Positions 1 to 4,726 of a stretch of 5,547 bases of DNA are shown here, in pieces. Below the pieces are notes generated by a model that did no database searches, was not told the origin of the DNA, and saw only the letters and a list, made by a program, of their open reading frames with translations. The DNA lies in NCBI GenBank assembly GCA_946480485.1, contig CAMLJW010000362.1, positions 1 through 5,547 on the forward strand, in the 5' to 3' direction. Numbering within the stretch: the stretch's first letter is position 1; every line of letters begins with the position of its first letter. The position numbers were made by a program, and so were the translations under genes. This stretch comes from an uncultured Streptomyces sp. (GTDB lineage: Bacteria > Actinomycetota > Actinomycetes > Streptomycetales > Streptomycetaceae).

Positions 1-35
1 GAGGCCGGATACGCCTGCGCGAACCCGACCCGGCG

Positions 36-1052
36 CTACGCGCGCTGCTCAGCCTCGTCGGCCTCAGCTTCGAGGTGGAGGGGCAGCCCGAAGAGCGGGA
101 ACCAGCGCTTCGTGTCGAGGAAGCAGTGGAACCCGGTGATCCGGCCCGCTGATATCTCCAGGACCTGCACGGCCCAGGGGGTGTAACCCCCCTCGCCCGG
201 GTCCGGCTTGTACTGGGCGAAACCCGGCAGACCGTTGACCGCTACCGGTACCAGGTGCGAGTGCGCGCACGGCGCGCCCAGCGTCGTCATGAAGCCCGTG
301 ATGTCCTCGGGCCCCCTCAGCCACAGGTCGAACGGCGGCATCGTCATCACGGCGTCCTCGTGGAGCAGCGCCGTCAAAGCCGGCATGTCGTATCCCTCGA
401 ACGCCGCCACATAGCGCTCCAGGAGCTTCTGCTGCTCCTCGTCGAGCGGGTCGGAGGTGGCGGCCTTCGCCCCGGCGGGCTTGCTCTCGGCGAGGGTCGC
501 GCGGGCCCGCTGGAGGGCGCTGTTGACCGATGCGACCGTGGTGCCGAGCAGCTCTGCTACCTCGCTCGCCTTCCAGGCCAGGACCTCGCGCAGGATCAGT
601 ACGGCCCGCTGCTTGGGCGGCAGTTGCTGCAGGGCGGCCATGAAGGCGAGGCGCACCGACTCCTTGGCCACGGCGGCCTCGGCCGGGTCGCTGACCGTAG
701 GCAGGACGCGCGCGTCCGGCATCGGCTCCAGCCATGTGTGGTCCGGGCGCGGGGTCAGGGCCGCCTGCGCCAGTGGCGTCGAGTCCGTCAGGTCCATGGG
801 GCGGGCCCGTTTGTTGCCCGCCGTCAGCATGTCCAGGCACACGTTCGTCGCGATGCGGTACAGCCATGAGCGCATCGAGGAGCGGCCCTCGAACTTGTCG
901 TAACCGCGCCAGGCGCGCACCAGTGTGTCCTGCACCGCGTCCTCTGCCTCGAAGGAGGAGCCGAGCATCCGGTAGCAGTACCCCGTCAGCTCGCCCCGGT
1001 GCTTCTCCAGCCGGACGTCGAGGTCCTCCGCCATCGCCGTACCGTCGCTCAT
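36..1052 (-). CDS. ECF-type sigma-70 factor with SnoaL-like C-terminal domain
   Basis: A 338-residue RNA polymerase sigma factor that would direct core polymerase to a specific promoter set. Region 2 spans about residues 16-80 (GYCYRMLGSSFEAEDAVQD, then RSWLYRIATNVCLDML). Region 4 spans about 134-187 (LPPKQRAVLILREVL, then a helix-turn-helix ending SVNSALQRARATL). Residues about 207-325 form a SnoaL/NTF2-like domain ending in FLDTKRWFPLFGLP. At 338 residues it is far longer than a minimal ECF factor (about 170-200) because of this extension. The organisation matches the actinobacterial TIGR02960 type (SigX5; M. tuberculosis SigG is probably related, from memory). In fused-domain ECF groups the C-terminal domain is thought to regulate activity instead of an anti-sigma factor, and none is encoded here. 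The ATG at 1052 was chosen because AGGGGT lies 8 bases upstream. A GTG at 1085 (11 residues longer) and an ATG at 1034 lack such a site. The protein class is secure; its target promoters are unknown. Confidence 0.93.
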   Translation of the reverse strand: MSDGTAMAEDLDVRLEKHRGELTGYCYRMLGSSFEAEDAVQDTLVRAWRGYDKFEGRSSMRSWLYRIATNVCLDMLTAGNKRARPMDLTDSTPLAQAALTPRPDHTWLEPMPDARVLPTVSDPAEAAVAKESVRLAFMAALQQLPPKQRAVLILREVLAWKASEVAELLGTTVASVNSALQRARATLAESKPAGAKAATSDPLDEEQQKLLERYVAAFEGYDMPALTALLHEDAVMTMPPFDLWLRGPEDITGFMTTLGAPCAHSHLVPVAVNGLPGFAQYKPDPGEGGYTPWAVQVLEISAGRITGFHCFLDTKRWFPLFGLPLHLEAEADEAEQRA

Positions 1053-1060
1053 GGCCAACC

Positions 1061-1066
1061 ACCCCT
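1061..1066 (-). promoter_or_regulatory. Ribosome binding site of the sigma factor gene
   Basis: On the minus strand AGGGGT lies 8 bases before the ATG at 1052. It is the best Shine-Dalgarno match near any start in this window and decides the start against the upstream GTG at 1085, which would bury this site inside the coding region. Confidence 0.7.
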
Positions 1067-1172
1067 GTGGCTCATTTTGTCGCACGCGCCTTGCGCGCCA
1101 GCACTTCGGAAGCTACCGCAGGCCACTGACAATGGCGCCCGGAGCGCACGAAGGCCGAGGTCAGCGTTGTTT

Positions 1173-1204
1173 CGCCCCGCCGCCCCGCCGCCCCGCCGCC
1201 CCGG
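1173..1204. repeat. 8-bp tandem repeat, G-quadruplex-prone on the minus strand
   Basis: Four head-to-tail copies of CGCCCCGC, the last ending in G, followed by a related CCGCCCCC. Read on the minus strand this gives regularly spaced GGGG runs separated by CGGC, which fits the usual pattern for a four-layer G-quadruplex. It lies about 120 bases upstream of the sigma factor start and on that gene's coding strand, so if transcribed in its leader the RNA could fold too. The repeat is seen directly; folding and any regulatory effect are inference. Confidence 0.75.
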
Positions 1205-1230
1205 CCGCCCCCAGCGGCCTCATCGCTGGG

Positions 1231-1340
1231 GCTGCGCACCCGGACCCCCGTATGGCCTTCGGTCCGATCCTCAGACGCCGGAGACGGGCCGAGACACCCG
1301 GCCTCTGCGGCGTTTGAGGAGCGGGGTCCGGGGGCCGGCA
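1231..1340. repeat. Long imperfect palindrome, Streptomyces intergenic repeat type; likely terminator
   Basis: The outer arms are a perfect 10-bp match: CCCGGACCCC (1239-1248) with GGGGTCCGGG (1323-1332). The inner arms are TCCTCAGACGCCG (1268-1280) with CGGCGTTTGAGGA (1308-1320), 13 positions with one G-T pair. The stem continues as AGA/TCT (1282-1284, 1304-1306), then CGGG/CCCG (1285-1288, 1297-1300) around an 8-base loop. The core resembles the 'CCTCAAACGCCGGACGGG' palindrome that I recall as very common between Streptomyces genes. It lies about 100 bases past the transporter's stop on the minus strand and may act as a terminator in either direction. There is no U-tract, as is usual in high-G+C actinomycetes. 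Confidence 0.75.
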
Positions 1341-1410
1341 CTCGGGAACGGGGTCTGTGGCGAGGCCTGAGGGGACGCGCATGGGTAGGGGCGGCGGGGC
1401 ACAAATTCCG

Positions 1411-1425
1411 ACGCCCTCCCGGCGC
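1411..1425 (-). terminator. Weak hairpin just after the transporter stop
   Basis: On the minus strand GCGCC and GGCGT can pair (one G-U) around GGGAG, starting 16 bases after the transporter stop codon. The following sequence is only slightly T-rich. It may help end the transcript, but the larger palindrome further on is the stronger candidate. Confidence 0.25.
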
Positions 1426-1441
1426 TGAAAAGCCTGGCGTG

Positions 1442-2764
1442 TCAGTGCGCCCGCAGCCGGCTCCGGCGGGCCTGCACCCGTGCCGCGTGCGACCCGGCGA
1501 CCGTGATCGTCACGACCCCGAACACCGCCAGCAGGCCGAGTGCCACCGTCCCGGACCAACCGTCCGAGTGGAAGGCGATCGCGCCGAGCGTGCTGCCGGC
1601 GCTGGAGCCGACGTAGTACGCGGACTGGTAGAGGGCGGACGCCTGGGCGCGGCCCTCCTTGGCGGTGTGGCTGACCGAGGAGGACGCGACCGAGTGACCC
1701 GCGAAGAAGCCCGCGGTGATCAGGACCAGGCCGGGCAGGACCAGCGGCAGCGAGTTCGCCAGCGACAAAAGCAGGCCCGTCGTCGTCGTGCCGCCCGCCA
1801 GGTAGAGGGAGCCCCGGCGGCCCAGTCGGCCCACGAGCTTCCCCGCCGTCGACGCGGAGACCGTACCGACCAGGTAGACCAGGAAGATGGAGCCGATGAT
1901 GCCCTGGCGGAGCGAGAACGGGGCGTCCGTCATCCGGTAGCCGATCACCGTGTAGACGGCGCCGAAGACCGTCATGAACAGCGCGCCGATCGCGTACAGC
2001 CGACGCAGTAGCGGGTTCGACAGGTGGCCCTTGACCGTGCGGGCCAGCACCCGCGGCCGCAGCGAGCCCGGCCTGAAGTGCTTCGGTGCCGGGAGCAGCA
2101 GCCGGAACGCCACCGCGCACGCCACCGCGACGAACCCGATCGTGCCGAGGGCGGCTCGCCAGCCCCATTCCTGCGCGACCCAGCCGGTGATCACCCGGCC
2201 GCTCATGCCGCCGACGCTGTTGCCGGCGACGAACAGGCCGATCGCGGTGAACAGCGCCTTCGGCCGTACTTCCTCCGCCAGATACGCCGTCGCCGAGGCC
2301 GGCAGCCCGGCCAGGGCGGCGCCCTGCACGGCCCGCAGCGCGATCAGCGCGCCGACCGACGGGGCGAAGGGGACCAGCAGTCCGACGGTCACCGCGATCG
2401 CCAGGGACGCCGTCATCAACGTACGCCGCCCGAACCGCTCCGACAGCGCGCTCAGTGGCAGGACGAACAGTGCCAGCGCACCGGTGGCCGCCGAGACCGT
2501 CCAGCTCGCCGCGCTCGCCGTCGCCCCGAAGTCGCGGGAGATCAGCGGGAGAAGAGCCTGCGTGGAGTAGAGGAGCGCGAAGGTCGCGACACCCGCGAGG
2601 AAGAGGGCGAAGCTCATACGGCGGTAGCCGGGCCCGCCCGGGGCCATACGGGAGTCGGTGGCCGACGTGGCCGACGTGGCTGACATGGCTGAAGCGGCCG
2701 AGGTGGCGGAAACGGTCGGGTCGGCGCCCACTGCGGTGGACGCCTCGGTACTGACAGAAGGCAT
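1442..2764 (-). CDS. MFS transporter, YnfM-like
   Basis: A 440-residue inner-membrane transporter of the major facilitator superfamily, probably a proton-driven exporter; the substrate is unknown. About 49 hydrophilic residues precede the first membrane helix (about 51-75: FALFLAGVATFALLYSTQALLP). Motif A is LSALSERFGRR (about 104-114), a motif-B-like RAVQG is at 144-148, and GNSVGGMSGR is at 181-190. HFRPGSLRP precedes the central loop. GFFAGHSVASS and QASALYQSAYYVGSSAGSTLG lie in the second half. From memory of E. coli YnfM, these stretches, including GGMSGR, HFRP-SLRP and AHSVASS, match closely, and the total length fits twelve helices. It is divergent from a LysR-type regulator, as ynfM is from ynfL. 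The ATG at 2764 was chosen because a TTGGAC/TAGGTT promoter would start transcription at that A; ATGs at 2647 and 2617 have no ribosome site either. Residues 17-36 are an Ser-Ala-Thr repeat. Confidence 0.93.
   Translation of the reverse strand: MPSVSTEASTAVGADPTVSATSAASAMSATSATSATDSRMAPGGPGYRRMSFALFLAGVATFALLYSTQALLPLISRDFGATASAASWTVSAATGALALFVLPLSALSERFGRRTLMTASLAIAVTVGLLVPFAPSVGALIALRAVQGAALAGLPASATAYLAEEVRPKALFTAIGLFVAGNSVGGMSGRVITGWVAQEWGWRAALGTIGFVAVACAVAFRLLLPAPKHFRPGSLRPRVLARTVKGHLSNPLLRRLYAIGALFMTVFGAVYTVIGYRMTDAPFSLRQGIIGSIFLVYLVGTVSASTAGKLVGRLGRRGSLYLAGGTTTTGLLLSLANSLPLVLPGLVLITAGFFAGHSVASSSVSHTAKEGRAQASALYQSAYYVGSSAGSTLGAIAFHSDGWSGTVALGLLAVFGVVTITVAGSHAARVQARRSRLRAH
2661..2714 (-). 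repeat. 9-bp tandem repeat inside the transporter N-terminus
   Basis: Six consecutive 9-bp units, two of them identical (GCCGACGTG on the plus strand) and the rest diverged. They encode Ser-Ala-Thr/Ala/Met triplets ahead of the first membrane helix. Because the unit is a multiple of three, gain or loss of copies would keep the frame. The segment is probably a flexible cytoplasmic tail. Confidence 0.75.
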
Positions 2765-2774
2765 GGTTCGAACC
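2765..2774. promoter_or_regulatory. 10-bp palindrome over the transporter -10 and start
   Basis: GGTTCGAACC is a perfect palindrome overlapping the -10 hexamer and directly abutting the transporter ATG. A protein bound here would block transcription initiation. Its arms differ from those of the T-N11-A dyad, so it may belong to another regulator or be chance. Confidence 0.3.
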
Positions 2775-2800
2775 TAAAGGCCGGTCCCTCATCCGTCCAA
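2771..2800 (-). promoter_or_regulatory. Promoter of the MFS transporter gene, apparently leaderless
   Basis: On the minus strand, TTGGAC (2800-2795) is followed after 18 bases by TAGGTT (2776-2771), which fits the Streptomyces housekeeping pattern TTGAC/TAnnnT. The -10 box ends 6 bases before the ATG, so the predicted +1 is the A of the start codon at 2764. No Shine-Dalgarno sequence is present, which supports a leaderless mRNA. The assignment is from pattern only. Confidence 0.55.
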
Positions 2801-2808
2801 TGCATGGA
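2796..2808. promoter_or_regulatory. Candidate LysR-type operator (T-N11-A)
   Basis: TCCA-ATGCA-TGGA is a dyad in the T-N11-A form typical of LysR-family recognition boxes, placed between the divergent LysR and transporter genes. It overlaps the -35 hexamer of the transporter promoter and lies just upstream of the regulator's own -10. Dyads of 10 bp at 2765-2774 and 2828-2837 flank it at about 30-33 bp. Which of these the regulator actually binds is inference. Confidence 0.5.
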
Positions 2809-2813
2809 ATCGT

Positions 2814-2819
2814 CATAAT
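2814..2819 (+). promoter_or_regulatory. -10 element of the LysR-type regulator gene, apparently leaderless
   Basis: CATAAT matches the TATAAT consensus at five of six positions and ends 7 bases before the ATG at 2827, so transcription could begin at the start codon. No Shine-Dalgarno sequence precedes any of the candidate starts. A convincing -35 is missing at 16-19 bases upstream, which may mean a weak or regulated promoter. Confidence 0.45.
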
Positions 2820-2826
2820 CGTTCCC

Positions 2827-3780
2827 ATGATGCATCAGCAGAGCTCAGAGCCTCGTCTGTCACCATCCAGTAACACTGAAGACATCGTCGCGCTCCTCGC
2901 TCCGCGCCTCGCGTACTTCGCCGGGGTCGCCCGGACCGAGCACGTCACGCGGGCCGCGCAGGAGATGCACGTCCCGCAGTCGACCCTGTCCCGTGCCATG
3001 GTCCGCCTCGAACAGGACCTTGGTGTCGACCTTTTCGCCCGCCGGGGCCGCACTGTCTCGCTCACGCCCGCCGGGCGTACGTTCCTCGGCTCCGTGGAGC
3101 GGGCGCTCGCCGAGATCGAGCGGGCGGCCGACGAGGTGCGGGCTGACGCCGACGCCACCTCCGGCAAGGTCGCCTTCGGTTTTCTGCACACCATGGGTTC
3201 GGAGACCGTGCCCGGCCTCATCCGCGCCTTCCGGACCGATCATCCGCGCGTCCGCTTCAGCCTCGTGCAGAACTACGGCGAGGCGATGCTCGAGCGGCTG
3301 CGCGCGGGCGAGCTGGACCTCTGCCTCACCTCGCCCGTGCCCAACGCCCCCGACCTCGTGGCCCGCCGCCTCGACGAGCAGAAGCTGCGCCTGGTCGTCC
3401 CCGTCGATCACCGCCTCGCCTCGCGCAAGCGTGTCCGCCTGGCGGAGGCCGCCGACGAGACGTTCGTGACCCTCGAACCCGGTTACGGCCTGCGCCGCAT
3501 CACCGACGACCTCTGCCAGGAGGCCGGCTTCCGCCCGCGTATCGCCTTCGAGGGCGAGGAGGCGGAGACGCTGCGGGGCCTCGTGGCCGCCGGCCTCGGA
3601 GTCGCCCTCCTGCCGCCACCGGCCGTGCCCCGCCCGGGAGTTGTCGAACTGACGGTCACCGCGCCACGCGCCGCCCGGGAGATCGGCGTCGCCTGGTTGG
3701 AGGGCCACCCGGACACCCCGCCGGTGGCTGCCTTCAAGAAGTTCCTGCTGTCGAGAAGGGGCCACCTGCTCCCGGACTGA
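2827..3780 (+). CDS. LysR-type transcriptional regulator, divergent from MFS gene (YnfL-like pairing)
   Basis: A 317-residue DNA-binding regulator of the LysR family, cytoplasmic, expected to act as a tetramer and respond to a small ligand. The winged helix-turn-helix is at about residues 28-83 (HVTRAAQEMHVPQSTLSRAMVRLEQDLGVDLF, then RRGRTVSLTPAG), preceded by a hydrophilic tail of about 18 residues. The effector-binding domain starts near residue 105 (GKVAFGFLHTMGSETVPGLI), contains GELDLCLTSP and EKLR-type LRLVVPVDHRLA, and ends with GLGVALLPPPAVP. Length is normal for the family. Given the divergent layout, control of the adjacent transporter is the expected role. The start at 2827 fits a leaderless transcript from CATAAT; an in-frame ATG at 2800 (nine residues longer) lies upstream of that -10, and another ATG follows at 2830. 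The inducing ligand cannot be read from the sequence. Confidence 0.94.
   Translation: MMHQQSSEPRLSPSSNTEDIVALLAPRLAYFAGVARTEHVTRAAQEMHVPQSTLSRAMVRLEQDLGVDLFARRGRTVSLTPAGRTFLGSVERALAEIERAADEVRADADATSGKVAFGFLHTMGSETVPGLIRAFRTDHPRVRFSLVQNYGEAMLERLRAGELDLCLTSPVPNAPDLVARRLDEQKLRLVVPVDHRLASRKRVRLAEAADETFVTLEPGYGLRRITDDLCQEAGFRPRIAFEGEEAETLRGLVAAGLGVALLPPPAVPRPGVVELTVTAPRAAREIGVAWLEGHPDTPPVAAFKKFLLSRRGHLLPD
2828..2837. promoter_or_regulatory. 10-bp palindrome over the LysR start codon
   Basis: TGATGCATCA is a perfect palindrome that overlaps the regulator's ATG-ATG start. It shares the core ATGCA(T) with the dyad centred 30.5 bp upstream, about three helical turns, so it could be a second subsite for a regulator dimer pair and allow autorepression. 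Inference from position and shared core only. Confidence 0.35.
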
Positions 3781-3791
3781 GGACCTTCCGG
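3772..3791. terminator. Small dyad at the convergent LysR/hydrolase junction
   Basis: CCGGA (3772-3776) and TCCGG (3787-3791) can pair across the LysR stop codon with a 10-base loop. The 60-base gap that follows, shared by two converging genes, shows no stronger hairpin and no T-run. This is at best a weak shared terminator. Confidence 0.2.
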
Positions 3792-3840
3792 CGCCTCGTG
3801 ATCTCAGGCACCACGCCCGCTCCCTGATCCAGCCCGGAAC

Positions 3841-4614
3841 TCAGAACAGGCCCTGACGGCGCAACGGCCGCCCGAAGCCGGAGGCAAGCGGCATTCGCAA
3901 CCCCAACGGCGGCGGAGCCGCCAGCGCGTCCTCCACAGGCCGGGAGAACGCCCGCCCGAACAACGCCCCCATCACGAAGTCCTCCGCGAGCGCGAGTACT
4001 TCCTCGCGGTGCTGAGACAGCCCGTGCCCGTCGGAGTGGACCTCGAAGCGGCAGATACCCGGGTTGGTCTTCTTCGTGCGCGCCGCGAACTGGAAGGACA
4101 GCTCCGGGTCGGTGCGCGCGTCCATCGTGCCGTGCACGATCATGACCCGCCGCCCGGCGAGCTGCTTGACGGGTTCGGGCGGTGCCGCGACGTCCTTCTC
4201 CGGCAGCCAGGGGGACAGTGCCAGCACGGAGCCTACGGCCGTGTGGCCGCCTGCCTGCAGCGCGGCCCGACCGCCCATGCCTGTCCCCGCGAGGCACAAG
4301 GGGACGTCTCCGTAGCGGCGTACGACCTCGTCGCACGCCCAGGAGGCGTCGTGCGCCAGATGCGCCTCGCTGCCGTTCCAGCCACGGAACCTGTAGTGCA
4401 CCACGTGCGCGACCAGGCCTTCCGTACGTCCCGCGCGCGTGAGACGGCGTCCCAACGCGCGCACGGAGGCAGCCGCCAGCATCGGTGACGGTCTGCGGGC
4501 GGATCTCTCCTCGCCGGCCGGCAGCAGTAGCACAACGCCGCTCACCGCCCTCTGCTCCGGACCGAGTGCCCGTCCCAGCCGGGGGCTGCGAACCGGCGTT
4601 GCTTGCTGTGCCAT
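3841..4614 (-). CDS. Alpha/beta-hydrolase-fold protein lacking the nucleophile residue
   Basis: A 257-residue soluble protein of the alpha/beta-hydrolase fold, similar in layout to dienelactone-hydrolase or small esterase families. An early strand [13 protein letters not shown] (25-36) leads into the fold. The nucleophile elbow reads [12 protein letters not shown] (108-119), where a Ser, Cys or Asp would be expected at position 112 but Gly is encoded by GGC, one base away from AGC (Ser). The acid and base appear intact: Asp165 in [10 protein letters not shown] and His197 in SDGHGLS. It could be a non-catalytic member, or use another residue. No signal peptide is seen. It is convergent with the LysR gene and divergent from add, with 112 bases between starts. 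The start at 4614 is the first in-frame ATG; no good ribosome site precedes it, so the exact start is less sure. Substrate and role are not recognisable. Confidence 0.85.
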   Translation of the reverse strand: MAQQATPVRSPRLGRALGPEQRAVSGVVLLLPAGEERSARRPSPMLAAASVRALGRRLTRAGRTEGLVAHVVHYRFRGWNGSEAHLAHDASWACDEVVRRYGDVPLCLAGTGMGGRAALQAGGHTAVGSVLALSPWLPEKDVAAPPEPVKQLAGRRVMIVHGTMDARTDPELSFQFAARTKKTNPGICRFEVHSDGHGLSQHREEVLALAEDFVMGALFGRAFSRPVEDALAAPPPLGLRMPLASGFGRPLRRQGLF

Positions 4615-4633
4615 GGCAGAACAGTCTCAGAAG

Positions 4634-4655
4634 CGACGGTGTATGCCACCTGTCG
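4634..4655. promoter_or_regulatory. Imperfect dyad upstream of the hydrolase gene
   Basis: CGACGGTG (4634-4641) pairs with CACC-GTCG (4647-4655, one bulged T) around TATGC, giving eight pairs. It lies 20-41 bases upstream of the hydrolase start, in the 112-base divergent region shared with add. It may be an operator or a leader hairpin for the hydrolase gene. In sequence this rich in G+C, chance pairing is possible. Confidence 0.3.
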
Positions 4656-4698
4656 TCGGGGTCACCGTTAGGTATCGACGGTCGTCCCGACAGATGTT

Positions 4699-4710
4699 CT
4701 ACGCGCGTAG
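4699..4710. promoter_or_regulatory. Perfect 12-bp palindrome in the add promoter, candidate operator
   Basis: CTACGCGCGTAG is a perfect 12-bp palindrome ending 4 bases before the TATGGT -10 box of add, where a bound repressor would sit between the -35 and -10 and exclude polymerase. Its centre is about 22 bases upstream of the predicted transcription start. The dimeric protein that would bind is not encoded recognisably nearby unless it is the LysR-type protein, whose box type differs. Confidence 0.5.
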
Positions 4711-4714
4711 GCGT

Positions 4715-4720
4715 TATGGT
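4715..4720 (+). promoter_or_regulatory. -10 element of add, apparently leaderless
   Basis: TATGGT fits the TAnnnT pattern of Streptomyces -10 boxes and ends 6 bases before the ATG at 4727, so +1 would coincide with the start codon. The intervening GCGAAG is a poor, too-close ribosome site. No clear -35 is found at 16-19 bases, the place being taken by sequence next to the 12-bp palindrome. Confidence 0.5.
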
Positions 4721-4726
4721 GCGAAG

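Larger units (their letters stand above)
1053..1441. other. 389-base gene-free region between sigma factor and transporter genes
   Basis: No convincing gene lies here; the open frames have no recognisable content and read through low-complexity, G+C-rich sequence. From left to right it holds the sigma gene leader (about 1053-1170), an 8-bp tandem repeat (1173-1204), a long imperfect palindrome (1231-1340), and a small hairpin just past the transporter stop (1411-1425). Both flanking genes are on the minus strand, so the region is the transporter's 3' end plus the sigma gene's 5' side. A TTGTCA on the minus strand (1127-1132) resembles a -35 box, but no well-spaced -10 follows, so I do not call a promoter for the sigma gene. 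Confidence 0.6.

Noticed and set aside
1..35. Possible end of another gene at the left edge
   Set aside because: Only 35 bases are visible, too few to support any coding call.
1053..1085. GTG start at 1085 for the sigma factor, adding 11 residues
   Set aside because: The AGGGGT ribosome site would be inside the extension, and no ribosome site precedes the GTG.
2800..2826. ATG at 2800 as the start of the LysR protein
   Set aside because: It lies upstream of the likely -10 CATAAT and inside the T-N11-A dyad, and has no ribosome site. The nine added residues are not part of the LysR fold.
1161..2828. A 555-codon minus-strand open frame overlapping the transporter
   Set aside because: It is a different frame of the same strand with no membrane helices or known motifs, while the 1442-2764 frame matches the MFS family throughout.
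2860..3765. A 301-codon open frame antisense to the LysR gene
   Set aside because: The plus-strand LysR protein is complete and convincing; the antisense product has no recognisable domain.
4615..4640. A GACTGT on the minus strand 6 bases before the hydrolase ATG as a leaderless -10
   Set aside because: It matches TAnnnT only at positions 2 and 6, and no -35 is suitably spaced.
4694..4726. In-frame ATG at 4694 as an upstream start for adenosine deaminase
   Set aside because: Its codons would overlap the 12-bp palindrome and the TATGGT -10 box, no ribosome site precedes it, and the resulting extension is Arg-rich and unlike the family.
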